DNA from: Flavobacterium sp. UBA6721
GTDB taxonomy: Bacteria; Bacteroidota; Bacteroidia; Flavobacteriales; Flavobacteriaceae
Reading direction: 5' to 3'
NCBI GenBank assembly: GCA_002454195.1
Contig: DKIJ01000004.1
Coordinates: 77,178-141,177, forward strand
DNA length: 64,000 bases
The notes under the pieces are model-generated. The model made no database searches. It had not been told where the DNA came from and was given only the letters and a program-made list of their open reading frames with translations. The number at the start of each line of letters is the position of its first letter. Position 1 is the first letter of the stretch. A program made the translations under genes and the position numbers. Shown here one piece after another: positions 1 through 9,342 of the stretch.

Positions 1-2
1 CC

Positions 3-1079
3 GCATCTCATAATCCAAAACAGTGGAATGCCTTAAAATTATTAAATGAAAAGGGAGAGTTTTTAAATGGAGTTGAAGGTGAAAAAATTCTAGCTATTGC
101 TGAGGCAGAAGCTTTTGAATTTGCTGATGTGGATAGTTTAGGAGAAGTAATCGAAAACGATGCTTATATGGACATTCATATCGATGAAGTGTTGAATTTG
201 CCTTTAGTAGATGTTGATGCAGTAAAAGCAGCTAAATTTAAAGTAGTTGTTGATGGCGTGAATTCGTCAGGAGGGGTTATTATTCCAAAATTACTGGAAT
301 TAATGGGGGTAGAAGTAGTAAAATTATACTGTGAACCTAATGGACATTTTCCTCATAACCCAGAACCACTAAAAGAGCATTTAACGGATATATGCGAATT
401 AGTGGTGGAAGAAAAAGCGGATTTTGGTATTGTAGTTGATCCAGATGTGGATCGTTTGGCTTTCATTAGTGAAGATGGGGAAATGTTTGGTGAAGAATAT
501 ACTTTAGTAGCAGTAGCTGATTATGTTTTGAGTAAGACACCAGGAAATACTGTTTCTAATATGTCTTCGTCACGTGCATTACGCGATGTAACAATAATGC
601 ATGGTGGAAGTTATGAAGCTAGTGCAGTAGGTGAGGTGAATGTGGTTGAATTAATGAAGAAAAACAAGGCTGTTATTGGAGGAGAAGGTAATGGTGGAAT
701 TATTTATCCTGAGTCTCATTATGGAAGAGATAGTTTGGTAGGAGTGGCGTTGTTTTTAACGCATTTAGCAAATAAAAACTGTAGTGTTTCTGATTTACGC
801 GCTTCGTATCCAGAGTATTATATGAGTAAAAATAAAATCGAATTGACACCTCAAATTGATGTAGATGCGATTTTAGTGGCTATGACAGAGAAATACAAAA
901 ACGAAGATATTTCTACTATTGACGGAGTTAAAATTGATTTTGCTAACGAATGGGTTCATTTAAGAAAATCAAATACAGAACCAATTATTCGTATTTATAC
1001 TGAAGCTCCATCACAATCACAAGCGGATGCTTTAGCATTGCGAATCATTGATGAAATCAAAGCGATTGCTGGAATTTAA
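3..1079 (+). CDS. glmM: Phosphoglucosamine mutase (phosphohexomutase family), 5' end missing
   Basis: Interconverts glucosamine-6-phosphate and glucosamine-1-phosphate on the way to UDP-GlcNAc for peptidoglycan and LPS. The frame is open from base 3 and begins inside the catalytic phosphoserine loop (ASHNP), so the gene starts outside the window. A GTG at 129 is not the real start, because conserved sequence precedes it. Further landmarks are the metal-binding DPDVDR loop, the sugar-binding GEGNGG loop and the phosphate-binding RKSNTEP loop near the C-terminus. Assignment to glmM rather than phosphomannomutase rests on overall resemblance to Bacteroidota GlmM. It ends at a strong terminator. 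Confidence 0.85.
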   Translation, partial: ASHNPKQWNALKLLNEKGEFLNGVEGEKILAIAEAEAFEFADVDSLGEVIENDAYMDIHIDEVLNLPLVDVDAVKAAKFKVVVDGVNSSGGVIIPKLLELMGVEVVKLYCEPNGHFPHNPEPLKEHLTDICELVVEEKADFGIVVDPDVDRLAFISEDGEMFGEEYTLVAVADYVLSKTPGNTVSNMSSSRALRDVTIMHGGSYEASAVGEVNVVELMKKNKAVIGGEGNGGIIYPESHYGRDSLVGVALFLTHLANKNCSVSDLRASYPEYYMSKNKIELTPQIDVDAILVAMTEKYKNEDISTIDGVKIDFANEWVHLRKSNTEPIIRIYTEAPSQSQADALALRIIDEIKAIAGI

Positions 1080-1098
1080 TTATTGTTTATAAAAAAAT

Positions 1099-1135
1099 AA
1101 AACCCTTTCAAATTTGATTTTGAAAGGGTTTTTGT
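1099..1135 (+). terminator. Rho-independent terminator after glmM
   Basis: Perfect 12-bp stem (1101-1112 with 1119-1130), 6-nt loop, then a T-rich run. It also has an A-rich flank, so it may stop the opposing DoxX transcript as well. Confidence 0.8.
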
Positions 1136-1139
1136 TTTG

Positions 1140-1538
1140 TTAATCCCATTCATTAGAATGCGAAAGAGCTATTTTTCCACCACCAGTAAATACTAAAGCA
1201 ATACCGCCAGAAATATACAATCCTAATAACTCTAGTTGCCAGCCCCCATTTTCATTTAGTTGTAAAATCTCGTTAGTGTGAACTAAGAACAAAGCAAACA
1301 ATGCCCCAAAAACATAGGCAATTGATGAAAGTCTAGTTCTATAACCAATAAGAATTAGTATAGGTGCAATTATCTCTGTTAGATAAACTCCATAAGATAA
1401 AAATCCAGGTAATCATTTTTCGGATAGTAGTCCAGCAATAAAAGAGGTTTTTCCAATTTTTGCTATTCCATGTAGTAGCATTAATCCTCCTACAGCAACA
1501 CGAATGATAAGTAGTCATAAATCAATCTTTTTCTTCAT
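1140..1538 (-). pseudogene. DoxX family membrane protein with two in-frame TGA codons
   Basis: Reading the minus strand from ATG 1538 gives a 132-residue DoxX-like protein (RVAVGGLMLLHGIAKIG, then SYGVYLTEIIAPILILIG, ending GGGKIALSHSNEWD). It is interrupted by TGA at codon 8 (1515-1517) and codon 42 (1413-1415). The frame is otherwise continuous, with several hydrophobic segments and the family's typical length. Both stops fall where relatives usually have glycine, so single GGA-to-TGA changes would explain them. TGA is an ordinary stop elsewhere in the window, so recoding is unlikely. Either a recently dead gene or sequence error. Confidence 0.75.
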
Positions 1539-1598
1539 AACTTTTATAATTAAAATAGTTTTTTTAAAAGTAAACAAATAATTACAGAATCGAATATA

Positions 1599-4130
1599 TT
1601 AAAAATTCATTCTAAAGCTAATATTGGGAGTCATACCTAACGATTTATTGTTTACTTGTATGGCTTTGGAATTATCATTTGGATCCACTTTATAGTAGCG
1701 ATTAATTGTGTTTTCATGATTTGTAGCATTAATAACACCAGCTCTAAGTGCTCCTTTTATACTAGAAGTAAAATTGAAATTATAACTTAAAGAAGTATCT
1801 AGTCGCAGAAAATTATCTAAGTTTAAGCTGTTTGGCGCGTCATAATTAACAAAGTAACGGTTTCCATTTTGTACGGTTTCGTTCCCTTCTACAGGTTTGG
1901 TATAAGGTACTCCGTTACGCCAAGTTCCACCAATAGCTATTTTTAAATTGTCAAAAACAGTATAATTGAATCCGAATGTTATTGAATGTCTTATATCAAC
2001 ATTATTAGGAAAGGTAGACGGAATGAAACTGTCAAAATGATAGTTGTTTTGGCTATAAGTATAGCTTATCCAAGTACTAAGATCTTGAGTGGTTTTATTA
2101 ATTAGAAATTCAATTCCTTTATTAGTATAACTTCCATGAGCATTTTGATATTGAAAATTATTATAAAAACCTTGGTTGGAAGCTGTAATTCCATCTACTA
2201 TTTTATAGAAAGAAGTTAGGTCGATATTCCAATTGTTTTGGCTATAATCGATACCAAATGAGACTTGTTTACTTTGAGCAATTGGAATGGTATTATTGTC
2301 AACTAATTGCCAACGTCTTTTTTCTACACCTAAAAAATCATCTTCAAAATCGATAATTTGAGTTGAACTTTGATTTTTAAACTCTCCTTCAACTTTTAGT
2401 GCTAGTCCTTTTGCGATACTTTGTCTTACATTGATACGAGGTTCTATTAGGAATTTTTGAAATTTTTGGAAATAATTCAAACGAAGTCCCATCCGTAAGA
2501 AAGTATTGTTTTTTTGATAAGTGGTTTCAGCGTAAGTTGCATGATTAAGCAAAACGGTTTTTTTGGTACTTGAATACAACGGATTATTCACTCGTGTTTG
2601 ATTGAGCATCCCTGTTTCATTCATTTGATAGCCTGTTAAGAGCTTAAAATTTTCATTTAATAAATAATGTAAATTGAATTTGGCACCTGTTTCAATTACT
2701 TCATTCGCTTCTGTTAAAAGCTGTTCTGTAGCAATTCGGTAATCACGCGAATCGATATTGTATCTGGAATAATAGCTGTTGAATTCGGTGCTGATTTTGG
2801 GACTCCACTTTGCATTCCAACTTCCACCAAAACCAATATTTTTTTGCGAAAGCCCACTGGATTTGGATAAACTTTCGTTTGCATTATTTTTTTCAGAATA
2901 GTTGAGTTCGTTGGTGATACCAATTAGATTAGCTCTAAGTTGATGCTTTTCATTTAAGTCATAAAGAATTTTAGCAGTATAATCGTAGAAGTTAAAGTCT
3001 GAATTGGTGTTTCTATCAGTATTATCAGCATTAATTTCGCTATCCTGAAAACTCTTTTTGTAATATTTAGAATATGTAGGAGTGTTTACAAAATCAGTTA
3101 TAGAATGGCGAGCAGAAAGGTCAATTTCTAGGTTTGTTGCCAATGGAATTTGTACAAAAAAATCACCACTTATTAGGTTTATTCCAGCGCCACCTGAAAT
3201 TGATTTTTTGATTTCATTATTAGTACTCATATTAATCATACTAGAAACCCCATCACTAAATTCGGCGCTGGTTCCATTTTTTGTGACCACAATTTTGTTA
3301 GTCAAATTAGGATTATAAGCAGAAATTAAACCAAAAAAATGTCCAGAATGATACATTTTAATATTATCCCAAAGCATAAAGTTTTGATCGTTCGTACCGC
3401 CTCGAACATTGATATTTGCTACGCTTTCATTAGTGCTTTCAATTCCGGGTAGGGTCTGTATGGATTGTAAAACATCTGGTTCGGTTAAACCCGGTAAGAT
3501 TCCAAATTTATAAGTGTATAAAATGGTACTTCCATCGGTGGTTTTTTGTAATCCCGAGGTTAGAAATACAGGTACTAAAACAGGATTAAGTTCTTCTTTA
3601 GAAGGTTTTAATAAAATGGTTAAACCTTCTTTTGCAGCAGCAAAAAAATCTTTTGCTTTTAACTCTTTAGTTTCATAACCAATGTATGAAATCGTAATAA
3701 TGGCATCAATGGGCACATTTTCTAAATTGAAATTTCCATTTTTAGCAGCAACAGTCCAGTTAGAATTAGTAGTTCTAATAGATGCTCCCGGAAGTATTGT
3801 TTTACTATCTGCAGCAAGAACAACTCCACAGGCACGGATGTTTTTATTCAATTTAGAAATGGTAATATATCGGTTGTCTAATGCCTTGAACTGAAGCGGA
3901 ACTTTCGCATTCAAATCATCAATTGTTTGTTGAAGATTTAGTGTTGGATGGGGTTTTTCTATAGAAATGGTTGCAATATCTTCTACGGCATAAGAAAATT
4001 TCACATCAAACTGTTGTTCAATAGTTTTGATAACAATTGTTAGAGGTGTTTTGTTACTGTTAGTTTGTGCCGAACAAATACTCTTGATACCTATTAATAA
4101 TACGTAAAAAATCCATTTATTGAACCTCAT
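1599..4130 (-). CDS. TonB-dependent outer-membrane receptor of FecA-type signalling system
   Basis: 843 residues. A signal peptide (about 1-22) is followed by a secretin/TonB short N-terminal (STN) signalling domain (about 28-93), a carboxypeptidase-regulatory-like beta-sandwich (about 97-175), a TonB plug (about 215-310, with NVRGGTNDQNF), and a long beta-barrel ending in aromatic F. The STN domain marks it as a transducer that both imports a substrate and signals to FecR. Its ATG lies 14 nt inside the end of the upstream fecR-like gene, so translation is probably coupled. The substrate cannot be read from sequence. Confidence 0.9.
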   Translation of the reverse strand: MRFNKWIFYVLLIGIKSICSAQTNSNKTPLTIVIKTIEQQFDVKFSYAVEDIATISIEKPHPTLNLQQTIDDLNAKVPLQFKALDNRYITISKLNKNIRACGVVLAADSKTILPGASIRTTNSNWTVAAKNGNFNLENVPIDAIITISYIGYETKELKAKDFFAAAKEGLTILLKPSKEELNPVLVPVFLTSGLQKTTDGSTILYTYKFGILPGLTEPDVLQSIQTLPGIESTNESVANINVRGGTNDQNFMLWDNIKMYHSGHFFGLISAYNPNLTNKIVVTKNGTSAEFSDGVSSMINMSTNNEIKKSISGGAGINLISGDFFVQIPLATNLEIDLSARHSITDFVNTPTYSKYYKKSFQDSEINADNTDRNTNSDFNFYDYTAKILYDLNEKHQLRANLIGITNELNYSEKNNANESLSKSSGLSQKNIGFGGSWNAKWSPKISTEFNSYYSRYNIDSRDYRIATEQLLTEANEVIETGAKFNLHYLLNENFKLLTGYQMNETGMLNQTRVNNPLYSSTKKTVLLNHATYAETTYQKNNTFLRMGLRLNYFQKFQKFLIEPRINVRQSIAKGLALKVEGEFKNQSSTQIIDFEDDFLGVEKRRWQLVDNNTIPIAQSKQVSFGIDYSQNNWNIDLTSFYKIVDGITASNQGFYNNFQYQNAHGSYTNKGIEFLINKTTQDLSTWISYTYSQNNYHFDSFIPSTFPNNVDIRHSITFGFNYTVFDNLKIAIGGTWRNGVPYTKPVEGNETVQNGNRYFVNYDAPNSLNLDNFLRLDTSLSYNFNFTSSIKGALRAGVINATNHENTINRYYKVDPNDNSKAIQVNNKSLGMTPNISFRMNF

Positions 4131-5031
4131 ATTGGTATAATATAATCGTTTTACCTTGTACTTTATAACTAAGTTGTAACGGAATTGTTATGGATTCTAG
4201 TGCAACTTTTTGATTGCTATGCGTAAAACTTCCTGTAAATAATTTGGTTGTATCTATATTCTCAGTTTCTATTTTGATATCATACTGGCGTTCTAATTCG
4301 GCAATTACTAAATTCAAAGGGATACGGGTAAAACTAGATTCTTTTTGTAACCAAGATGGTTTTTGAGCATCAAAATCATCTGTTTTTTCAATACGATTAT
4401 TAATTACTCTAAAACTTTTACCAGGAGGTAATTTTACTGTGGTATTATTGTAGGTGACACTTACCAAACCTTCAAAACAGCTTACTTCGTAGTAATTATT
4501 ACGTTGTTTTACATCAAAATGGGTTCCTAATACTTTAACCACTCCATCAGCAGATTGAACACTAAAGGTTTTTCCTTTTTGAACTTCAAAATAGGCTTCA
4601 CCTTCTAGAGTTAAACTTCTTTGTTTGTCCCAATTGTTCTCGTTGAAAGTAATTTTGGAGGATGCATTTAGCAATACATCTGAATTATCAGGTAATTTAA
4701 ATGATTTGGTTTGAGCAATTCCCGTTTCAAATGATTGGTTGCTATTCAAAAACAGAAAATAGGCAGATGTTAATAATACCAGAAATACTGCCGCAATTTT
4801 AAAAACAGTACTAAAATACAATGGACGTACTTTAGTTTTCTTTTTAGTTAGGTTTCTGTTTTTAAATGCAGCCAAAGCTTCTTCTGCATTTACTTTTGGC
4901 GCATCGATGTGTGAAGCATAATACGCAATTTTCTCAATCGTATTAAAATCTTCAGATTGTTTTAAATCTGCGATTTCTTTACTTGAAAGTTCGCCATCGA
5001 GCCATTTTAATATTTCTTTTTCCTTTTTCAT
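4117..5031 (-). CDS. FecR-family anti-sigma factor
   Basis: 304 residues. The N-terminal cytoplasmic part (about 1-70) probably binds the ECF sigma factor. One membrane span follows (about 76-95, FKIAAVFLVLLTSAYFLFL), then a periplasmic FecR domain (about 105-195) and a C-terminal DUF4974 domain (about 230-300) that would contact the receptor's STN domain. It lies 58 nt after the sigma gene and overlaps the receptor start by 14 nt, the standard order for Bacteroidota surface-signalling cassettes. Confidence 0.9.
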   Translation of the reverse strand: MKKEKEILKWLDGELSSKEIADLKQSEDFNTIEKIAYYASHIDAPKVNAEEALAAFKNRNLTKKKTKVRPLYFSTVFKIAAVFLVLLTSAYFLFLNSNQSFETGIAQTKSFKLPDNSDVLLNASSKITFNENNWDKQRSLTLEGEAYFEVQKGKTFSVQSADGVVKVLGTHFDVKQRNNYYEVSCFEGLVSVTYNNTTVKLPPGKSFRVINNRIEKTDDFDAQKPSWLQKESSFTRIPLNLVIAELERQYDIKIETENIDTTKLFTGSFTHSNQKVALESITIPLQLSYKVQGKTIILYQYEVQ

Positions 5032-5089
5032 TTGTTCTCGCTATAGGGTTAAGACAACTCAAAGGTATTTTACCCTACTATTCAATGAA

Positions 5090-5605
5090 TTAAATATTTT
5101 CTATTTGTTCTTTTAATGTTTTTAGAGCGGCCGACATTCTTTTTTCAACTGCTTTTTGTGTTATTCCTAAAATTTCGGCAATTTCTCGGTATTTTTTTCC
5201 ATCCACTCTGTTCATTAAAAATACTTCTCTTTGAGCGTCACTTAAAGAACTCAGCGCATTTTGTAATTTTGTTTTGAATTCTTCTTCCTCTAATAAGTAT
5301 TCAGGACTTTGATTTGTTCTGTCTAGAGTAGGAGTGTCTTTGGCGTAAGCCATAACTACTTTTTGATGTTTGATCGAATTAAGAAATAAATTATTGACAG
5401 TTGTAAATAGATAGGTCTTTACTTTAGTATAATCTATTTGAGAGCAGTTTTCCCAAATTTTAGCAAAGGCTTCTTGTACTAAATCCAATGCTGAATCACT
5501 ATCTCCCGACTTATAATAGGCAAAATTAGTTGCCGATTGAATCGTCTCCATATAAAATTGACTAAAATAGGATTCTTCACAAAGGCTATTTTTTTTCTCA
5601 GACAT
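5090..5605 (-). CDS. ECF sigma-70 factor (FecI-like)
   Basis: 171 residues. Region 2 (about 20-90; DLVQEAFAKIWEN) binds core polymerase and the -10 element. Region 4 (about 110-165; LSDAQREVFLMNRVDGKKYREIAEILGITQKAVEKRM) carries the helix-turn-helix for the -35 element. It is the first gene of the sigma/anti-sigma/receptor operon and probably drives that operon, possibly also the divergent lipoprotein cluster at 5837. Confidence 0.92.
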   Translation of the reverse strand: MSEKKNSLCEESYFSQFYMETIQSATNFAYYKSGDSDSALDLVQEAFAKIWENCSQIDYTKVKTYLFTTVNNLFLNSIKHQKVVMAYAKDTPTLDRTNQSPEYLLEEEEFKTKLQNALSSLSDAQREVFLMNRVDGKKYREIAEILGITQKAVEKRMSAALKTLKEQIENI

Positions 5606-5801
5606 TCTCAGGATTGTTTTTATACTGTAAAATTAGATTATTTTTTTTATTCCTAACTCATTTTAATAAAGTGGTATTTTTTTATAATTTTAAAATATTG
5701 AAAAACAGTATTTTATGATTTTTTTTAATTTTTTTTAATTTTTGGGGTGGGGTAGAATTCTTGTTGGTTGTCTTACTATCAGAAATGCGAATAATTCGTC
5801 A

Positions 5802-5830
5802 TTGTTAACAATTAAAAAACATTAAATTTG
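5802..5830 (+). promoter_or_regulatory. Candidate Bacteroidota promoter (TTG, 18 nt, TAAATTTG)
   Basis: TTG at 5802-5804 and TAAATTTG at 5823-5830 match the Bacteroidota -33/-7 pattern (TTTG / TAnnTTTG). The ATG of the next gene starts 6 nt later, so the transcript would be almost leaderless. That makes the call tentative. Confidence 0.35.
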
Positions 5831-5836
5831 TAAATT

Positions 5837-6868
5837 ATGAAAACATTAAAATCGATTACAGGAATTGCTTTGATGAGTATTTTTAGTTTAACGTCATGCC
5901 AAAGCGAAATTGAAGAAGTACAAGGGGATAACCCAAATACTGCAAACTCTACAGCAGCTACTAATCTTAAAAGAGTATCCATGTTTGATGGTTCATCTGA
6001 TGATTTTTTAGATGATTCCTCATGCTCCTCTCTTGTTTTTCCATATAATGTTAAAATTAATGGTGTTCAAGTTAGTATTTCAAGTCAAGCTAGTTTGGAG
6101 ACCGCATTATCAATTATAGGAGCAATTGATGATGATGCGGTGGAATTACAATTTCCTGTTAAAATTAAAATGAGTGATTATACAGTAGTTACTGTTAATA
6201 GTCAATCAGAATATGATGCAATTACTGATGATTGTAGTGAAGTTGAAGATGAAAGTGAAGATGCGATTTCGTCTATAAACATTAAATTCCCAATTACAAT
6301 GTTATCTTTTGATTCTACTTTGCAACAAACAGGAAGTGTGGTAATCAAATCAGAACAAGAATTGTATTTGTATATGAAGAATATGACTTCAACAGAACTT
6401 TTTTCAATACAGTACCCAATAACTGTTACACTTTCAGGTAGTACAAGTCAAGTAATCAACTCTGAAGCTGAATTTAAGGCTGCAATTAATGCTGCTTTAG
6501 ATATTAAATCAAAAATGGAAGTAGCAGAAGATAACAAAGAAAAATTAGAGGCTATTTTGGTTAATGGAGCTTTCAAAGTGAATTCATTTATCAACGCAGG
6601 TGTTGAATCAGCTAATAATTATGTTAATTATACGATTGATTTTGCTAATGATTGGAAAATTAAATCTATGAATGCATTAACTACTTTTGCGTCGGGAACT
6701 TATTCCGTAACTTCAGATGTTGATGTGTACGTAAACTTTGCTTATTCAGGAAGTACTAGCTTTAGTTTGTTAAACAAAGATTGGAAAGTAACTAGTTTTA
6801 CAACTTCTACGATTACTTTACAAAGTAAAACAAACAGCGCTATAACTTTAGTATTAAAACAAATCTAA
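5837..6868 (+). CDS. Surface lipoprotein with four internal beta-type repeats
   Basis: 343 residues, family not recognised by name. Lipoprotein signal ending at Cys21 (lipobox LTSC), followed by acidic residues at EIEE, which fits surface-exported Bacteroidota lipoproteins. Four related units begin at about residues 68, 105, 150 and 192. Each starts F/Y-P-hydrophobic (FPYNVKI, FPVKIKM, FPITMLS, YPITVTL) and ends with an (I/V)-(N/S)-S-x-x-E/S-hydrophobic segment. A lipocalin-like C-terminal half (about 225-343) follows. First of three same-strand genes and divergent from the sigma/FecR/TonB operon, so possibly co-regulated with it. Confidence 0.75.
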   Translation: MKTLKSITGIALMSIFSLTSCQSEIEEVQGDNPNTANSTAATNLKRVSMFDGSSDDFLDDSSCSSLVFPYNVKINGVQVSISSQASLETALSIIGAIDDDAVELQFPVKIKMSDYTVVTVNSQSEYDAITDDCSEVEDESEDAISSINIKFPITMLSFDSTLQQTGSVVIKSEQELYLYMKNMTSTELFSIQYPITVTLSGSTSQVINSEAEFKAAINAALDIKSKMEVAEDNKEKLEAILVNGAFKVNSFINAGVESANNYVNYTIDFANDWKIKSMNALTTFASGTYSVTSDVDVYVNFAYSGSTSFSLLNKDWKVTSFTTSTITLQSKTNSAITLVLKQI

Positions 6869-6934
6869 GAGTTATTTAGACCCAAATTCATTTAATATTT
6901 CTATTTTCACATAGAAAATACAAAAACAACGATA

Positions 6935-7681
6935 ATGAAGAAAATTTTTGCTACAGCCATCATCGCTTTCCTGTTGCTGACTTCTTGTTCTTCTAACGAG
7001 AATAATTCGAATACTAAGTCTAATAACAAAAAAGCTTTAGGAAGTTCAGCTCATGATTTATTATCAGAAGATAAATTTGATAGCATGGTTGTAGAGATTG
7101 TATATGTTCAAGGGTATGAGCCCACAGCTGCTTCAATCAATAATTTTCTTTCGTTTTTGAATAGTCGTGTGTATAAGTCCGGAGGAATTACAGTTAACAA
7201 AAGAGCAATTGCTTCTCCTGGTAATGAAAGTTATACAGATGCACAAGTTATAGTAATTGAGGATGCTAATAGAGTATACTACAATGAAGGTAGTCAATTA
7301 GCAGTTTGGGCATTTTTTGCAGATGCAAAATCCTCAAAAGATACCAACACTTCAGTTGTTTTAGGAACGGCTTATCGAAATACTTCTTTTGTGATTTATG
7401 AAAATACGATAAGAAAGTTGAGTACAGGAATTAATAAACCAAGTACAACCGTTTTAGAATCAACTGTGATACAACACGAATTTGGTCATATTTTAGGTTT
7501 GACTAATGTAGGTACAGCTTTGCAATCGGATCACGAAGATTCAAATCATAAAAGACATTGCATTAACTCAAGTTGTTTAATGTATTGGGAAGCAGAGTCA
7601 GGGAGTAATTTACTTGGAGGTACTATTCCACAACTTGATGGAGACTGTATTGCGGATCTTCGCGCAAACGGTGGTAAATAA
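6935..7681 (+). CDS. Metzincin-like zinc metalloprotease lipoprotein
   Basis: 248 residues. Lipoprotein signal with Cys18 (LLTSC). The active-site motif HEFGHILGLTN is at 181-191: His181 and His185 bind zinc, Glu182 is catalytic and Gly188 makes the metzincin turn. The third ligand position is Asn191 rather than the usual His or Asp. A downstream Cys-rich loop and CLMYWE resemble the Met-turn. Two nearby His (DHEDSNHKRH) could supply the third ligand. It sits 66 nt after the repeat lipoprotein and 18 nt before the beta-barrel gene, so the three probably form a cell-envelope operon. Confidence 0.75.
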   Translation: MKKIFATAIIAFLLLTSCSSNENNSNTKSNNKKALGSSAHDLLSEDKFDSMVVEIVYVQGYEPTAASINNFLSFLNSRVYKSGGITVNKRAIASPGNESYTDAQVIVIEDANRVYYNEGSQLAVWAFFADAKSSKDTNTSVVLGTAYRNTSFVIYENTIRKLSTGINKPSTTVLESTVIQHEFGHILGLTNVGTALQSDHEDSNHKRHCINSSCLMYWEAESGSNLLGGTIPQLDGDCIADLRANGGK

Positions 7682-7699
7682 TTATAAATTTTAAAAAAA

Positions 7700-8278
7700 A
7701 TGAAAAATGTATATATAATTGGATTGTTATTCGGTTTAATAGCAACTACAAAAGCTCAGGAGTTTGGATCTCAACAGTCGCACGTAGGTATAAAAGGCGG
7801 CTATAATTTGTCTTCGGTAAGTTTTGATGGCGATGGTGAGACTGACAAACGTAATGGTTTCCATGTTGGAGTATATGGCGAATCATTTTTAAATGATAGT
7901 TTTTCTATCCAACCCGAGTTGTTATTTTCACAACAAGGATATGAAATTACTAATAGTTCAGGCAAGTTCACCCAAAAATTAAATTATATCAATTTGCCAT
8001 TAATGTTTAAAGCCTATCCTTCTCAAAACTTTTTCTTAGAAGTAGGGCCACAAATAGGTGTAGCAATTACTCATAAAGAGGTTTACGACGGAATATTTAG
8101 TAGTACTGAAGAGTTTCAACCAGATAGTTTTGATTGGGGGATGAACTTTGGTGCTGGAATTAAAACCGACTCAGGAATTAGTTTAGGGGTGCGATACCAT
8201 CTTGGTTTAGGTGATTTATATGATGAACAAAAAGCTCAAAATAGAGTTTGGATGTTTTCTTTAGGATTTGATATGTAA
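7700..8278 (+). CDS. PorT-like outer-membrane beta-barrel protein
   Basis: 192 residues with a signal peptide (about 1-19, cleaved after TKAQ) and alternating strands typical of a small barrel (VGIKGGYNLSSVSF, HVGVYGESFLNDSFSIQPELLFSQQGYEI, GISLGVRYHLGLGDLY). This is the outer membrane beta-barrel family (PorT/OMP_b-brl_2 type), about the usual size of 190-220 residues. Last gene of the divergent lipoprotein/protease cluster. Specific role unknown. Confidence 0.75.
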   Translation: MKNVYIIGLLFGLIATTKAQEFGSQQSHVGIKGGYNLSSVSFDGDGETDKRNGFHVGVYGESFLNDSFSIQPELLFSQQGYEITNSSGKFTQKLNYINLPLMFKAYPSQNFFLEVGPQIGVAITHKEVYDGIFSSTEEFQPDSFDWGMNFGAGIKTDSGISLGVRYHLGLGDLYDEQKAQNRVWMFSLGFDM

Positions 8279-8306
8279 GCCCCCACAATCTATCATTCGA
8301 TCATTT

Positions 8307-8350
8307 AAAAAAAGCTTAGTCGAAATATCTTTCTAGACTAAGCTTTTTTC
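8307..8350. terminator. Bidirectional terminator
   Basis: Stem GCTTAGTC/GACTAAGC (8314-8321 with 8336-8343), extended by an A-run on the left and a T-run on the right. It lies between convergent genes and can serve both strands. Confidence 0.8.
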
Positions 8351-8352
8351 TT

Positions 8353-9225
8353 TTATGATTTTTTATGTTTCCATCTTTTGTGAGTCCAGAAATAATATTC
8401 AGGAGCTTCGTAAATTTGTTTTTCTACTTCCTTGATATAGCGGTGAATGATTTCGTAATTAGGTAGTGATTTAGGTTCGTCTGTTATTGGGATTAAAGTA
8501 GCTTCATAATAGCCTCTTTTTACTTTTCTTACTTTGGCAAAAACAACATTTAGATTGTATTTTTTTGATAATAATTCAGGACCAATGTGAACTGGGGTTT
8601 CAATACCCATGAAACTTTCCCAATGTGCAATTTGTGCAGTTTTAGGAGATTGGTCACTAACCATTCCGTACAAAGACAAGATACCTTTTCGTTGATTATT
8701 AGCCATTAAAGGTATGGTTTTGATAGTAGATACTAATTCTGTTTTGTATTCAGAGCGTATGTCTTTAACGAGTTTGTCAAAATAACGATTAGCAATTTCT
8801 TTATACACTCCTACACCTTGATAAGATGATTTAAGATTTATGGCAATTAACCATTCCCAACTAGCATAATGTGAAGCTAAAACCATTATACTACGGTTTT
8901 TAGCTTCAAATTCTTCTAAAAGTTCAAGATTGGTAATTTTAAATCTTTTCTGCATTTCTTCGGATGAAATGGTCATTGTTTTGACCATTTCCATAAATAA
9001 ATCACAAAAATGATGGTAAAATTTCTTTTCAATTTGCAATCGCTCTTTATCCGTAAGATTTGGGAAAGTCATTTTCAGATTTTCTTTTACCGTTTTTTTA
9101 CGATAACCTATCACATAATAAACCACTAAATAAATAAGGTCAGAAATCAAATAAAAAATTCTGAAGGGTAATATGGATATGAACCAAAGAAATGGGTAAG
9201 CGATTATAAAAGCTAAAAATTGCAT
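8353..9225 (-). CDS. LpxL/HtrB-type lipid A or lysophospholipid acyltransferase
   Basis: 290 residues from the chosen start. N-terminal membrane anchor (FLAFIIAYPFLWFISILPFRIFYLI), then the acyltransferase HX4E motif (HYASWE) and the conserved SDQSPK segment. It transfers an acyl chain onto lipid A precursors at the inner face of the inner membrane. The frame could extend upstream to 9300, but the ATG at 9225 opens directly into the family's N-terminus, so that start is preferred. Confidence 0.82.
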   Translation of the reverse strand: MQFLAFIIAYPFLWFISILPFRIFYLISDLIYLVVYYVIGYRKKTVKENLKMTFPNLTDKERLQIEKKFYHHFCDLFMEMVKTMTISSEEMQKRFKITNLELLEEFEAKNRSIMVLASHYASWEWLIAINLKSSYQGVGVYKEIANRYFDKLVKDIRSEYKTELVSTIKTIPLMANNQRKGILSLYGMVSDQSPKTAQIAHWESFMGIETPVHIGPELLSKKYNLNVVFAKVRKVKRGYYEATLIPITDEPKSLPNYEIIHRYIKEVEKQIYEAPEYYFWTHKRWKHKKS

Positions 9226-9342
9226 GCCGATATTTTTATGGAGCAAATATAAGTTAAAAATGAATAACCATAATAAAGTGTCTCTTGTTAGACCTTGCAA
9301 CTATAGTAATTCTTATATTTACCCTACTAATAAAAATTTAAT

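Noticed and set aside
1140-1538. Recoding of TGA as an amino acid
   Set aside because: TGA is the normal stop of several intact genes (for example 16146-16148 and 46922-46924), and other disrupted genes here carry TAG or TAA.
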